A DNA stretch of 64,000 nucleotides from Diatrype stigma (GCA_022225965.2 JAKJXP020000030.1:62001-126000), one strand, 5' to 3'. Positions 23,038 to 34,219 are shown, counted from the first letter of the stretch. Program-made: numbers and translations. The notes: a model not told the origin generated them from the letters alone.

Positions 23038-24203
23038 CGTGTGGGGTGGATTATAGATGTGTCTCGAAGTGATTGAGCCGTCAAGATCATGTGAGGACGG
23101 AAAGGAGAAACGGAATGCAACTATAGATGCAACTATAGATGCAACTATAGATGCGACGATAGAATCTACGCTAAGAAGCAAACAGGTTACCTGCTTCTCG
23201 TTCACAGCACCGGCGATACCCAAGAAAAGTTCAATGGTTCTTCCATGTATTGTACCTGTTACTTACGATAGATAGAGACACGGGCGTACGGGGGATATTA
23301 TGGAGCTCCTGGTATGCACCGTCTCGGGGTCTTGTAATTACGTATTTGTTTTATAGCCGGCAAATGGCTTTCGTCTACCGAGAGATAGTAAAGCGTTATC
23401 GGACCCGAATTCCCTTGATAGCGGGGCAGGCTAGCGGGGCAGGTTATCGTCGGTTCACCTGCAACCTGGAACCTCCCTGGAACCTGGCGACTTACATCGT
23501 ACCTGCAGGCCTTCAATTCTACCTGCACACCTGGTACACATACCTATACATGCCTATACATACCTGGTATACAGGTGTGTAACATGTACGAAGTAGGTGG
23601 ACTGAGTATAGGTGATCTCGATATTCACCTAGTAGATAGCAATGAGTATGAGTTCTTCAGCTGTTAGTAAGGGTTTCATTATTTGTAGATAGAACCCCTG
23701 AGTTAGGCTCAACATAAGATGTCAAATAAATAATCGATAAGCCTCAAAAAAGGGGGAGTTGGGGAGTTCTCGGGTGTCCTTGCCCAGTCACTGCGTTCCA
23801 TGTTGGTGACCCAGACCCAGGTGGGTTTGCTCAAGTATCCAAATCGTGTATCATTACGTAGGTTGCTCTAAGATTTTATGTACAACACCAGCCATGGCTT
23901 GTAACCTTGGAACAACTTCCGCGCTTATTACAATACCCATAGCCACCCATACCAACTCTCAACAGAGGACTGACTGGCCTGTGCACCGCATAATATACCC
24001 CCCTGAACGCCGTCACCCGAGGGCCTGCCCATGTATGCGCGCTGCTGCTCACAACTAGTTACACCCTGCTCTTTTCTTATATATAGCAAAGAGAGGGAAG
24101 GCAGAGGAGAGACCGGTCTCCTCTCCTTCCTCCCATCTCCTCTCTCTCCTCTCTCATAGGTACACGTACCACCACCACCACCCCGTCCTAGTATTACTAC
24201 TTA
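23038..24203. other. Intergenic/upstream region of GCV1
   Basis: About 1.2 kb between two minus-strand genes. It holds the 12-bp tandem repeat at 23116-23163, several 'cctatacatacctggtata'-like microsatellite stretches near 23540-23575 and a CT-rich tract (about 24110-24155) next to the 3' end of the DUF3405 gene. No coding segment is supported. Confidence 0.5.
23116..23163. repeat. 12-bp tandem repeat, four copies, upstream of GCV1
   Basis: Three identical units TGCAACTATAGA and one diverged unit lie about 80 bp before the GCV1 start codon, likely in the 5' leader. On the minus strand the repeat reads SIVA-SIVA in the GCV1 frame. Confidence 0.92.
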
Positions 24204-26747
24204 CTAAGCGCCCGGGTCCGACTCGGGGATCTCGACCTCGCCCTCGGGGTTCAGGTGCTCGACGGGGAGCTCGACGTCCTTGACGGGGTGGAGCAGCATG
24301 GGGGGGAGGCACATGCGGCCCTCGCCGCCGCGCATCTCGCTGACGGAGGAGCCGTCGCGGCTCACGTCCTCGGCGCGCTCGAACTCCTCGCCGCCGTCGT
24401 TGTTGACCTTGAGCCCGAGCCAGCGGCGGTACAGGTTGGGCGCGAAGCCGGAGTTGTAGAACCACGTCAGCCCCCGCAGGTTGTGCTCGCGGTCGCCGAA
24501 CACCGACGTCCGCGACCCGCCCGCCGCCCCGTTCCGCCCGTTGTTCAGCGTCTGCGCGAACAGCGCCGTCGGCCACTCCCGGTCCACGTACAGCGGGTGC
24601 GGCGCGAACGCCGCCTTGTACCCGTGCTGCAGCGCCACCGTCGCCGGCCACATCTCCGGGAACGCGTGGTGCTTCTTGAACGCCGTCTCCCGGTGCATCG
24701 TCAGCAGCATCCGCCGCGACATCCGCGACGCCGTGATGATCTGCGCCCGCCGCGGCGGCTTGGCCACCGTCGTGTTGTAGCCCGTGATGTCGTCCGCCAG
24801 GCCCCACGTCGTGCCCTCCGGGTCGTACAGCGGGTTGAAGGCGATGTACTCGGCCTCCTCGCCCACGCCCCAGACGTACTTGTCCTTCTCGTAGCTCGTC
24901 TCGGGCGCCGGGTCCGCGTCCGGCTCGAACCAGTCGTCCGGGTCCACCGGCCGCTCGGGGCCCCAGACCGGCTTCTCCCCGCCCTGCGGCTGCGGCTTCT
25001 TGTCCACCGCGCCGGGCACGCCGTTCCAGACGTTGTCCGCGCCCTTGGTGCCCATCTCCGACTGCACCCGGGCCATCTGCTTGAAGTCCTCCCAGGTGCC
25101 GTGGACCGAGGGGACGTAGAAGCGGGCGTTGCGCTCCCAGAGGCCCTTCCGCGGCTGCGCCTTGGCCCAGTTCTCGGTCTTGGTGAAGAAGTCGTAGTAG
25201 TGGCCGGTGTAGCGGATGTCCATCTCCCACTGCCAGAAGTAGTCGTACTCGGGGTGCTGGTAGGCGAAGTACTGCATAGCCATCTGCAACCCGCGGTACA
25301 CGCCGTGCACGGGCAGGTCGGGGCCTCGGGCGTAGAGGTCGAAGATCCCCTGGTAGAGGGACAGCATCTGGGTCTCGGTCCACAGCGTGACGAGCCCGTG
25401 GAACTCTACGGGGACGGTCTCTACGATTCGGCGCTGGTAGGTTTCGGCATCTGCCCAGATAGGGTGCATGGCGTCGTTTTTGACTTGAACCAGAAGGTGC
25501 ACATCGTAACGGCCGCCAGACGCCAAGGAGAGTTCCGATATGAGGGAACGAAGGTTCATGACATCCTCCTCCCTCCACAAGAACTCGTCCCAACAACGGA
25601 TTACCACCGCAGTCCTGGGCAAAAGCTTCCCGGGCGACCTCTTCTCACTCGATTCTTCCATGTCATTCGTATCCTTGGCCGTTATATTAGAGTGGGACTC
25701 GAATGATTCAGCAATCGCGGTATCGCGTGCTTGGACAGTCGCGTTCAGTCCCTCGTCGATGTAGAAGCCCTGGGGTGCTGGCTGCCTGGGAGGCAAAGGC
25801 TTATACCGATCAATGTTGGCCTGGTAGCACCGCCTCTGTATATCGGCCCAGTCTGCCTTCTTCCATTCTACACGCGGCACCTTGTCCCACGTTAACTCGA
25901 GTCCTTCTTGCTCGCCATGCTCCCCTATGCCAAGGCCACCCGTTGTCACGGAATAGCCGAATCCGTACGGAGCATACCTGCCGTAGCGCTCGAAACAGAT
26001 ATCTTCAGGGAGGTCGAAAAGGTCATATGACCCAAGCACATGCTCTGGGAACCCGTTTGGTCGCCCGTCAAAGTACCGAACAGCGGGGACGCGAACCTTG
26101 TTATCCTTGTCGATGAAGCATTCCTGGATCTCTTCAGGCGCGCTCTTGAATATACTCTTTGGGTGATCCGCGAACTCTTTACTGGCGGGCAAAGAACGTG
26201 TGTCGAAAACTGGTTCCGTGCTGGTATTGTTGACGAAGTCCAATTTGTTCAGAGGAAGTTCGTCTTCTGGCCGCGGGTACTCTGGGGTATTCTGAGCAAG
26301 CGGGACTAGGTTCCGAACACCACCGTAGTATCTCGTGAGGAATTCGAACGACTCCCAGGCTGGGGGTGCTCCGGGGCCCTTTGTGATCTTCCCCGCCGAT
26401 ATCTTCCAATTCTCATGCTGGCTGGCCCTCACAAGACCGAATATCAGGAGCAGTATGAAGGATATCAAGCCGAGACAGAGATACCGCACGATCTTATTCG
26501 GTAGGCGATAGAAGACTGGTCTCGGAGGAATGGCGAACGCTCTCTTCGGCATCATGGGCGAGGCCGATGATACATTCCGCGAGTTGCCCGGGCTGGGTGA
26601 TGAGGGCTCGGAATAATCCTCGTAGTCTGAATCGTCATCGTATGAATCGTTCGAATTTCGCTCCTTGCCCACCCCGTTCAACTTCTCATACACTGGTAAC
26701 CTGGTGCTCAGCCGCGAGCGCGACGGCTTCTTTGGGAAAACCCCCAT
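24204..26747 (-). CDS. DUF3405 family type II membrane protein
   Basis: Single-exon protein of 847 residues, matching the fungal DUF3405 family in length and layout. The cytosolic N-terminus (about 85 residues) is basic then acidic and Ser-rich. One membrane helix at about 88-106 ('CLGLISFILLLIFGLV') makes it a type II protein, probably of the secretory pathway. The lumenal part has 'AWESFEFLTRYYGGVRNLV', 'AVVIRCWDEFLW', 'DVHLLVQVK', 'YDYFWQWEMDIRYTGHYYD' and 'GLTWFYNSGFAPNLYRRW'. The 'WEMDIR' segment and the strand before it recall DxD-type glycosyltransferases, but that is inference; the family has no established activity that I can name. The C-terminus is acidic. The third positions of the 3' half are markedly GC-rich compared with the 5' half. 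Confidence 0.85.
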   Translation of the reverse strand: MGVFPKKPSRSRLSTRLPVYEKLNGVGKERNSNDSYDDDSDYEDYSEPSSPSPGNSRNVSSASPMMPKRAFAIPPRPVFYRLPNKIVRYLCLGLISFILLLIFGLVRASQHENWKISAGKITKGPGAPPAWESFEFLTRYYGGVRNLVPLAQNTPEYPRPEDELPLNKLDFVNNTSTEPVFDTRSLPASKEFADHPKSIFKSAPEEIQECFIDKDNKVRVPAVRYFDGRPNGFPEHVLGSYDLFDLPEDICFERYGRYAPYGFGYSVTTGGLGIGEHGEQEGLELTWDKVPRVEWKKADWADIQRRCYQANIDRYKPLPPRQPAPQGFYIDEGLNATVQARDTAIAESFESHSNITAKDTNDMEESSEKRSPGKLLPRTAVVIRCWDEFLWREEDVMNLRSLISELSLASGGRYDVHLLVQVKNDAMHPIWADAETYQRRIVETVPVEFHGLVTLWTETQMLSLYQGIFDLYARGPDLPVHGVYRGLQMAMQYFAYQHPEYDYFWQWEMDIRYTGHYYDFFTKTENWAKAQPRKGLWERNARFYVPSVHGTWEDFKQMARVQSEMGTKGADNVWNGVPGAVDKKPQPQGGEKPVWGPERPVDPDDWFEPDADPAPETSYEKDKYVWGVGEEAEYIAFNPLYDPEGTTWGLADDITGYNTTVAKPPRRAQIITASRMSRRMLLTMHRETAFKKHHAFPEMWPATVALQHGYKAAFAPHPLYVDREWPTALFAQTLNNGRNGAAGGSRTSVFGDREHNLRGLTWFYNSGFAPNLYRRWLGLKVNNDGGEEFERAEDVSRDGSSVSEMRGGEGRMCLPPMLLHPVKDVELPVEHLNPEGEVEIPESDPGA

Positions 26748-29045
26748 CGCAGAAAGCGACCTTCAAGCAGTCGGCGTCGATCGGGAGACCTCTGTCAATG
26801 CGACGACTTCTTTATTAGTACGTTTAAGTGATGTTATTTACACTTTATCACATCAGCCAGGTGTGTCGATGATTATAGGAGTATAGATGAAAGAGGGGAT
26901 GTCTGTCTGTTTTTCTTGTTTCTCTGCAGCGGCCCCCTTAACCTTGCTACTCTAAATTACAAGATGCCGAGCTGCCGCGTGGCGTCAGGCATTATGACAG
27001 AGACGGACCACTAAAACTTAGAACGATCGCCAAGATCTGGTTATCGGCCTGTTGTCATGAGCAACCACCTGCCCTCGGTTTATCGATAAGCGCCACTTGC
27101 GTCTGGTGTCTATAAACCCCCTGATAATTCCCCCTAACTGCCTATAAATATACTATCAACGACTGTGTACCTACCCGGTGCGATAAACCTCGGCTGTGGT
27201 TGTCTCAGTCTGGAATGATGTCTCGAACATTTTGACCCTAGATATCTAAGTAGCTTTGATATCAGATGCCAGGTACGTGATAACAAGCCCTTCATTTCTT
27301 GGTGTTTTGCTGTCTTCAGTTCAAAGCATAAAGGCAGAGCCGGAAACCTCCTCACTCGACACACACGATTTCCAAGAACTCGGAGATATTATACTTGAAC
27401 TCGTGTTACGCCTATGATATGCTTCACACGTACAAGACATGAGCCGCATCAATGATAAGGGTCTGACGTGTACTTACCTCTCACGCCTGGTATGTGAAGT
27501 CGGTAATACCTAACTATTGCTTTATGCTTATTATTATGAGGCATGTGTGTTCCCCTGTTCCTCGGAACCTCATGTGGGACGAATAACGAATAACTTAAAT
27601 AGGGGCTGTCGACCTTTGCTCAGGAGCTCCGCTGTACTATGTAGTTAAGATGTGAATATGCCCAAGTAGTGGGCACCTTGGTCACCTACCTAACCGCCTA
27701 GGTGTATGCTCTCGTCACCTACATATGCCGAGCGGCTTCGCAGCCATTGAAAGGCTAGCTGATGCATGCAAACCCATAGCTGGCTGCATCGTGAGCTGTC
27801 CGGATTGTCACCTCCGCTCTGCAGTCTTAGGCCACGGGGTGCAACAGGCCTTGCCATGCCATGCCTCTCAGGGCGTGTAGTAGCCTATAGCCAGCGATAA
27901 CAGATAGCTTGTGTATACGTGAATCGAGCAAATGCCATCATTGTTACCATCATAGCTTGGCAATCTCGCCGTTGGTCTGACGTCCAGTGTTGGTCTAAAC
28001 AGCCAAAGCTTCGAAGCTCCACTCAAACCCAAGCCAAGGTCAGTTATAAGGTCAAATAGGCCGTAGCTGATAACAGAACAAGTAGGTAATACCTATGCAA
28101 AGACGGCAAGCTGCCTGTCTGTAACGGTCATACACATATGTGGCCGTATACAGATGGAGGGCTCATGTGGGTGATTGCTTTTGTACCACTAAACCAATAC
28201 CACATGATTGCCATAGATCTCAGCAACTTGTGGCTGCTTATAAGCGATACCTACCGACACCGTACGTTGTTGCAGGAAGCGGAGAATAAATAACGCCGTG
28301 AGCAAACCTACCTTGGGTACCTACACCTAAGAGACAATTGCACCAGCCAGACACGTACAGCCAGCTAGCAACATGATGTAGGTCTCTCAACCACATACAT
28401 ATGTATGTAGGGACGCACCGAATACGGGAGATTATCCGAGGTAGCAGTAGCAGGTATGTACTTGCCTAGGAGCTAAACTTCCACTCATAGTCCCAGGTTT
28501 GTATCACCTGGCGTCCCCCTAAACCTCCTGGCCTCGCGGCAGACGTCAAACTCAGACCAGGTTCCAGATATCCGTCCCTTCCCTTCCCTTCCTAGTCTCT
28601 TCCTTCCCTCTTCCCTCTTCCCTCCAGGTGGCAGGAGCACTTCGTCCTACTTACCTACCTCTACCTACCTGTATCAGGTATCAGGTATATAAGAGAACCT
28701 CCTTCCAGCTTAGTTAGGTACCGATGTAGGCGGTAGTTCCAGTTTGCAGGTGCAGTCGCAAGCATGACGGAAGTAGTCTGTCTATACGACACAAACATCC
28801 CCTGATGTGACGTAGAAGCGTAAGGATAGTATCATCTCTCTTTTGCTACCATTTCCATTACTTTTTGAACCCTTCACCCACCACCGACCCCCTCCCCCTC
28901 CCCCTCTACCTTCTACCTGCACCTACGACATAGACACATCACCATTGACCGGACACTGGATGTGCCGTTCCAACCTCCGTGTTGTCCAATCACCGAGTTC
29001 AGCAGGACCTCACCATCCTCCTCCTTTCCTCCAGCAGCACCCACC
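26748..29045. other. Intergenic 2.3 kb without recognised gene
   Basis: Between two divergent genes. I see only short unrelated open frames, CT-rich stretches (about 28576-28625 and 28885-28915, pyrimidine tracts shortly before the next start codon) and scattered CCTAGG-type palindromes. No RNA gene or mobile element end is recognised. Confidence 0.5.
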
Positions 29046-30188
29046 ATGTCCATCTCCCTCACACATACGAAAACAACCACTCCGGCGGTCTCGACCGCCG
29101 CCGCCGCCGCCGCCACCGCCGTCGAGGCATCATCACCATCATGTCCTAGCGAGCAGCAGCAGCAGCATGCCGAGTCCGTGACCATCACGTGGACGATCCG
29201 CCAGGACCCCCTAGTCGTGACGCTGGACGGGCGCGCCATCTTCTTCCTGGCCACGTCCCTCATCCTCGGCGTGCACGTCCTCCCCGCCGTCGCCGTGGCC
29301 GCCCTGGCCGGCGCCGTGCCCCTGCTCCTCTTCGTGCACAACGACTACCACAACTACCTGAAGCTGGGCCCGGGCGGCACCCCGCCGACCCCGGCCGGCT
29401 ACCTGCGCATCAACTGGTACAAGCTGTGGCAGCTGCGGACGCCGTTCGCGCCGCTGCCGCCTCCCGGCCCGGGCGCCGCGGTCGAGCCGGCCGCCGGCCT
29501 CTTCTCTCCCCTGCACCACCGAAACCACCACAAGGAGGGGCCCCTGCCGCCCCGCGCCGGGCCGCGCCCCACCGTCGTCGGCATCGCCCCCCAGCGCCAG
29601 ACCGACCAGTTCGGGTCCCGGGCCTGCTACGTCGCGCTGCGGCGCGCGCTGGCGCGGCACGCCGCCCGCCACGCCGACGACCTGGCCGTCGGCACCTCCT
29701 GCTTCGAGAAGCACGGGCTCGGCCTGTTCGCGCGCCGCCCCGTCAACCACACCTGCCGCGGCGAGGTCTGCCACGTCCATGGCAAGTATTAATACCTATA
29801 CTTTACTTACATAACCTTCCCCCCCTTTCCCCCTTTCCGCCCGCCCTTCCCCTCGATATGACCGGTCCGCTAACATCTGCTTTTGCTCTTGCTCACCACC
29901 ACGACAACAGACTCGGATCACTCGCTGCACCTCAACCTGCACCCGGACGACGCGCGCGAGGTGCTCGCCAAGGGCTGGGGCCAGCGCCACCCGCTGACGG
30001 CGGCGCGGGGCCCGCTCGTCAGGATGCCCGTCCCCCGCACCTTCACCATGGTCTACGCGCCGCGCACCGCCGACGAGCTCCAGGTCGTCTGCCGCATCAT
30101 CCAGGCCGCCGGCTGGTGGGTCATGGCGAAGGACCTGGAGATCGAGCTGAGCGGCGCCCCGTCGTCGGAGAAGGAGCGGCTAGACTAG
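29046..30188 (+). CDS. Luciferase-like domain (DUF5519-type) membrane protein
   Basis: Two exons, 29046-29781 and 29911-30188, give 337 residues. The junction uses a GC-AG intron (G|gcaagt...acaacag): only this donor joins 'GEVCHVH' to 'DSDHSLHLNLHPDDA' in frame, which is the continuous family sequence. After a Ser/Ala-rich start and a (H/Q)-rich patch there is one hydrophobic segment at about residues 68-98 ('IFFLATSLILGVHVLPAVAV') which should span a membrane. The conserved parts are 'LKLGPGGTPPT', 'GYLRINW', 'VVGIAPQRQTDQ', 'GTSCFEKHGLGLF', 'WGQRHPL', 'FTMVYAPR' and 'AAGWWV'. Pfam names this C-terminal domain 'Luciferase', yet light emission is not established for the fungal members. Function is unknown. 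Confidence 0.8.
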
Positions 30189-30859
30189 GTGATCAATAGA
30201 CAGGCGGGTTTAGGAGGGAGGAAGGAAAGGAGTTGAGGTAACTAACTGGGTAGTGTAGTTAGAACTGGAAATGACTTATTACTGCTGCTATTATTATCCA
30301 TGTTACTACTATTGCTGTTGATGGTGCTTTCGCATATGAGAGGACGGCGGTTGATTACATCATTGATTGCTAGGAACCACAGTAGCCCTTTGGCTCCCAG
30401 ACTACTACTACTATCCTCCTACCCTTTCACCATCCTCGTCACGGCGTCTTTGTCCAACCTTGGAAGGACTAGAAGGGTGTCTGTGTCTGCATTCCTAGCA
30501 TGTTTTGGTTCCTCGGACAGCCCAGTTAACGCTTCTTCTATAGGGGTGATAGGGGGTCGTCGCTGTCATAGGTAGGTCTGAGTTAGTTCCATGATGGATC
30601 GTTAGCGGAACGCAGCCGGGTTGAAAGCCGTCGTGGATGGATGGCTAAATAAAAAACCGATTATTGTAAAACTAGTAGTCGGCGTAATGGTAGTAGGATA
30701 TCATACATCGTGTACACGTCCGTCCGGTGCCACATCTCTCTCTCTCTTCCTTTATGGCATCTTATAGTACATACAACTCGATCAAAACAACACAAAAAGC
30801 ACGCCGGACACCAAGACACATATTACACGCGCGCACACACACGTATTAGTGAGTGACTT
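30189..30859. other. Convergent intergenic region
   Basis: About 670 bp between the luciferase-like gene and CUS2, both ending here. A (CT)n run lies near 30736-30749. No gene is recognised. Confidence 0.5.
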
Positions 30860-32308
30860 CTAGGCCGCCGTACCATCGTTTCCGGTTCCGTTTCCGTTTT
30901 TGTTCCCCTTCTTATCTCCGCCCCCCTCTCCTCCCGCATCCGCGTCCTCATCCTCGTCCTGCTTCCGATCGGACCGGCGGAAGTGCAGCTTCTGGGCGCC
31001 GGCGACGGCGGCGCGGACGATGCGGCCGTCGAAGGCGCGGCCGTCCATGAGGCGGACGCAGGCCTGGGCGGCGTCGGGGTCGCGGAACTTGACGGCGACG
31101 ACGCCCTCGGGCTCGCCGTCGTACAGCACCACGTTGGTGACGGGCCCCAGCTTCGAGCACTCGTCGCGCACGTCCTCCTTGATCTCCAGCAGCGCCGCCG
31201 GGTCCTCCTCCAGCTCCTCCAGCGTGAACATGTGCCGCAGCACCACCAGCCGGTCCCCTTTCCGCTTCTGGCTCGCCGCCTCGGATGCCGCTGTCGCCGC
31301 CGCCGCCGCCGCCGCCCCGACGTCCGCGTCGTCGTCCCAGTCTGCGAGCTTCGCGTCGAGCTTCTGCGTCCGCTTGATGATCTTCTGCTTCTCCTGCTCC
31401 CGTGCCCGGTGGTCCCTCGGTGGTGGTTTCGCTTCGCTGCCGCCGTTGTTACCGTTGCCGTTTCCGTTCCCATTATCACTGCTGCCGACCTCCGTCGCTA
31501 CTACCCGGCCTCCGGGCCCCTCCCCTATCTGCAACCCCTTACTCTTCTTGTCGTGGCCCGCATCGCCACCCTCCGGCCCCGTATTGTCGTACTTGGTCTT
31601 CTTGTAGCTCGAGTCGGCGGCCTGGACGCGCATGCGGCCGGCGGCGGTGAGGCCCGAGGGCGTGTAGCGGAAGTCGGTGTCGTCGAGCAGCATGATGGCC
31701 ATGTCGACGCTCTGGGGCTTAAAGAAGACGACGAGCGCGTCGCCCTTGAAGCGCCCCTGCTCGTCGGCGTACAGCTTGATGCGGGGCCGGCCGCTGTCGA
31801 TCTCCTCGGCCACGACGCCGCACTTGCGCGAGAACACCTCGTGCACCTCTTCGGCGGTCGCGTCGAGCGGGAGGCCCGTCACGTACACGGCCGTGTTTTT
31901 CGGCCCGTTGCTGCCGTGGCCCTGCTGCTGCCTCTTATGCGGGCGCTGCTTCTTCTCGGCGCCGCCGTTGCCGTTCTCCGCCTCCTCCAGCTTCTTCCGC
32001 TTCTTGTTGCGCTGGTACTCCTGTATGTCTTTTCTCATGTCTCGGTGGCCGTTGGGATAGTCGTCCTCCTCCTCGGGCGCGAGAGGGCCCCCGTACGCCG
32101 ACTGCTGCTGCCGGACCAGCTCCTCGTCGATGACGGGTATCCATCGCTTCAGCTCCTGGTCGAACTCGAACTCGGTGCCGTCGTCGTGCACGGCGATGAA
32201 TTTGTTGTCCAGCCTGGAGAAGGAGATGCGCTCGTCGCTGTCGAACTCGGAAGGCTCTGTCGGGAAGGTCAGGCCTGGCGGCGGCGTTCCTTGCTGCGGA
32301 TCCGCCAT
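30860..32308 (-). CDS. CUS2: Tat-SF1/CUS2-like U2 snRNP-associated splicing factor
   Basis: Single exon of 482 residues. Yeast Cus2 and human HTATSF1 help U2 snRNA fold and bind SF3b before prespliceosome formation. RRM1 covers about residues 137-232 ('NTAVYVTGLPLDATAEEV', 'GDALVVFFKPQSVDMAI'). The segment 'IIKRTQKLDAKLADWDDD' leads into the second RRM at about 355-450 ('LVVLRHMFTLEELEEDP', 'DECSKLGPVTNVVLYD', 'GVVAVKFRDPDAAQACV'). The second RRM has an R-x-F motif ('GRAFDGR') as in U2AF-homology motifs that bind SF3b155 peptides. The N-terminal 'DGTEFEFDQELKRWIP' is also a family feature. Between the RRMs and at the C-terminus are Asn/Gly/Asp/Glu low-complexity runs from simple repeats. Confidence 0.92.
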   Translation of the reverse strand: MADPQQGTPPPGLTFPTEPSEFDSDERISFSRLDNKFIAVHDDGTEFEFDQELKRWIPVIDEELVRQQQSAYGGPLAPEEEDDYPNGHRDMRKDIQEYQRNKKRKKLEEAENGNGGAEKKQRPHKRQQQGHGSNGPKNTAVYVTGLPLDATAEEVHEVFSRKCGVVAEEIDSGRPRIKLYADEQGRFKGDALVVFFKPQSVDMAIMLLDDTDFRYTPSGLTAAGRMRVQAADSSYKKTKYDNTGPEGGDAGHDKKSKGLQIGEGPGGRVVATEVGSSDNGNGNGNGNNGGSEAKPPPRDHRAREQEKQKIIKRTQKLDAKLADWDDDADVGAAAAAAATAASEAASQKRKGDRLVVLRHMFTLEELEEDPAALLEIKEDVRDECSKLGPVTNVVLYDGEPEGVVAVKFRDPDAAQACVRLMDGRAFDGRIVRAAVAGAQKLHFRRSDRKQDEDEDADAGGEGGGDKKGNKNGNGTGNDGTAA

Positions 32309-33449
32309 TGTTGCTTAGACTTTCCCCTTTTCTCTTTTTCTTGGATTCGAAGTTGCTTGAGCCCAGCTTGCTACATGGAGTAAATATCTTAGGTGTTCAT
32401 TAAGAGGGAGAGTTGACTACATTCATGTAGAAAGGAAGACCATTGAAGTATGTAAGACGGGCTGTGTGTAAGTTCTGCGTGTAAGTTGGTGAAAGCTGCA
32501 ACTGCTATGGAACCTTATGATACTAGGTAGGTACTATGAAATGATCTTGCTGCTATTGGTTGCTACGAACGCCTAGGTACATATAGCTTTGTATGTACAT
32601 ATATGTAGCTTCCTCTTAGGGGAAGAAGCTCAAGCCACCCTTTCCAGCTATTGTACGAAGTACGAAGGTAGCGGCCAAAAGTCGGTTAACACAGCTACTT
32701 CCACTTACAGTACATAAAAGCATTGCCATGTACAGTATACATAAGACTTCGGGGACTCAGTGCTATGTCATAGCGCTAATACCGCTAAAGCTCTTTGCTT
32801 TAGCGGATCTTTCCAGGCACATGATACTGTGTTATGCGCCAGGTAATTATATAAGCAAAGTATACAGTATATATAAGCCAAAACTACACTAGGGGGGTCT
32901 GTCCAGATGTAAACCGACTTTTGGCCGCTACCTTCGTATGCAGATGGAAGTTGGGGCATCCGCTATCTTCTAACGCTGCCTTCTGACACCGGCAGTAACA
33001 GCATCGTCCATCTTTACATTTTTGGGATGGATACGGAACAAGGTGTCTGGATTGCATCATAATTATATGTTACAGCTGCGCAATATCAAACATCTTATCG
33101 CCGGATGACAACCCCTTTTACCCTCCGTTATACGCGTATGATCTCGTACTCGCGCACGATTATTGGTGACAAGCTACTTGGTGCCTATCTTCCGCCCCAC
33201 TGGATATACGTGAAATCATAGCGGCTGTGTAAAGAATATCGTCCAAACTAAAGTACCTGGTACCGTAGGGGGCCCTCCATAGCTGTATTGCATCCCATTC
33301 AGAAGTTGCCATCAAGGTTCACAGGCTAATGGTCAGACCTCGCAATGACTTGATCAAAATGTGAAACGCTTCCGGAGTTGTCCACCCTTTCCCTTTCGCT
33401 CCATCAACTACATCGGTTGAGAGAGAAAGAAAGGCAGCAATCAGAAACC
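32309..33449. other. Intergenic region with a MITE
   Basis: About 1.1 kb between divergent genes (CUS2 and PARG). A 274 bp inverted-repeat element (listed separately) occupies 32661-32938. The rest holds no recognised gene. Confidence 0.6.
32661..32938. mobile_element. MITE with 29-bp terminal inverted repeats and TA flanks
   Basis: The two ends, 32663-32691 and 32908-32936, are inverted copies of each other: 25 identical bases (CGAAGGTAGCGGCCAAAAGT then CGGTT), one mismatch, then three more matches. Both ends are flanked by TA (32661-32662 and 32937-32938), as expected for a TA target duplication of Tc1/mariner-type elements. The 274 bp body has no coding capacity, so the element is non-autonomous. 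It contains an internal hairpin with a 9-bp perfect stem, CCGCTAAAG/CTTTAGCGG, at 32782-32806. The left flank repeats TACGAAG directly (32654-32667). The transposase family is inferred from the TA flanks only. Confidence 0.85.
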
Positions 33450-34186
33450 ATGGGTCGTATGGAGCCTTCGCTCGGCCGCCCCCCGGCCGGCTTCCGCCGT
33501 GACGCCCGGGCGAAGAAGGCCAAGGCCACCGTGAACAAGGTGATCCCGTCGCTCCTCTCCGCACACCCCCGGGCGCGGAAAGGCATCGAGTCAGCCGAGC
33601 TGATCGTGGACCCGCCACCACCACCACAGCTCGGCCTCTCGTCGGGGAGCGGAGGTGGAGGCGACAGCGGCAAGAAAAGGGCAGGTTCAGGGGCAGTCGC
33701 ACTTACAGCTGCTGCTGCGTCGTCCGGGCAGATCCCCAAATCCGGGTCCGGGATGCGCATCACAATGCGCCTGGCCGACACGCTCACGGTCGCTCACTCA
33801 CTACTCTTGTCATCGTCGTCGACATCACGACGAACCGCTAGCAGTGGTGAGGGAGATAGAAGGAAGCAAACAACAAAGATGGCAGACCTCGCGAACCGGG
33901 AAGCGCGCGTGGGGATCCTGAACATGGCCTCGCCGCTATCGCCCGGCGGCGGATTTCTGAACGGCTCGGCGGCGCAGGAGGAGTCGCTGTGCATGCGCGC
34001 CACGCTGCTGCCATCGCTGCGTGACGAATTCTACCGGCTGCCTGAGCTGGGTGCCGGTAAGTCGTACTATTCCATCATCTTGCCTCCTACCCTTTGTTTG
34101 TTTGCTTTACAGTTCCCTGGGGAGAGAGGGGGTATTACACAACCCCTCACCCCCTGAATGCTATCTTGAGCAAAAAGGAAAAAAGG

Positions 34187-34219
<33 letters not shown>

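Noticed and set aside
24255..25706. 483-codon plus-strand frame opposite the DUF3405 gene
   Set aside because: Shadow frame caused by GC-rich third positions of the minus-strand gene; Val/Leu/Arg/His-rich with no motif.
30983..32383. 466-codon plus-strand frame opposite CUS2
   Set aside because: Shadow of the minus-strand RRM protein, same GC-bias cause.
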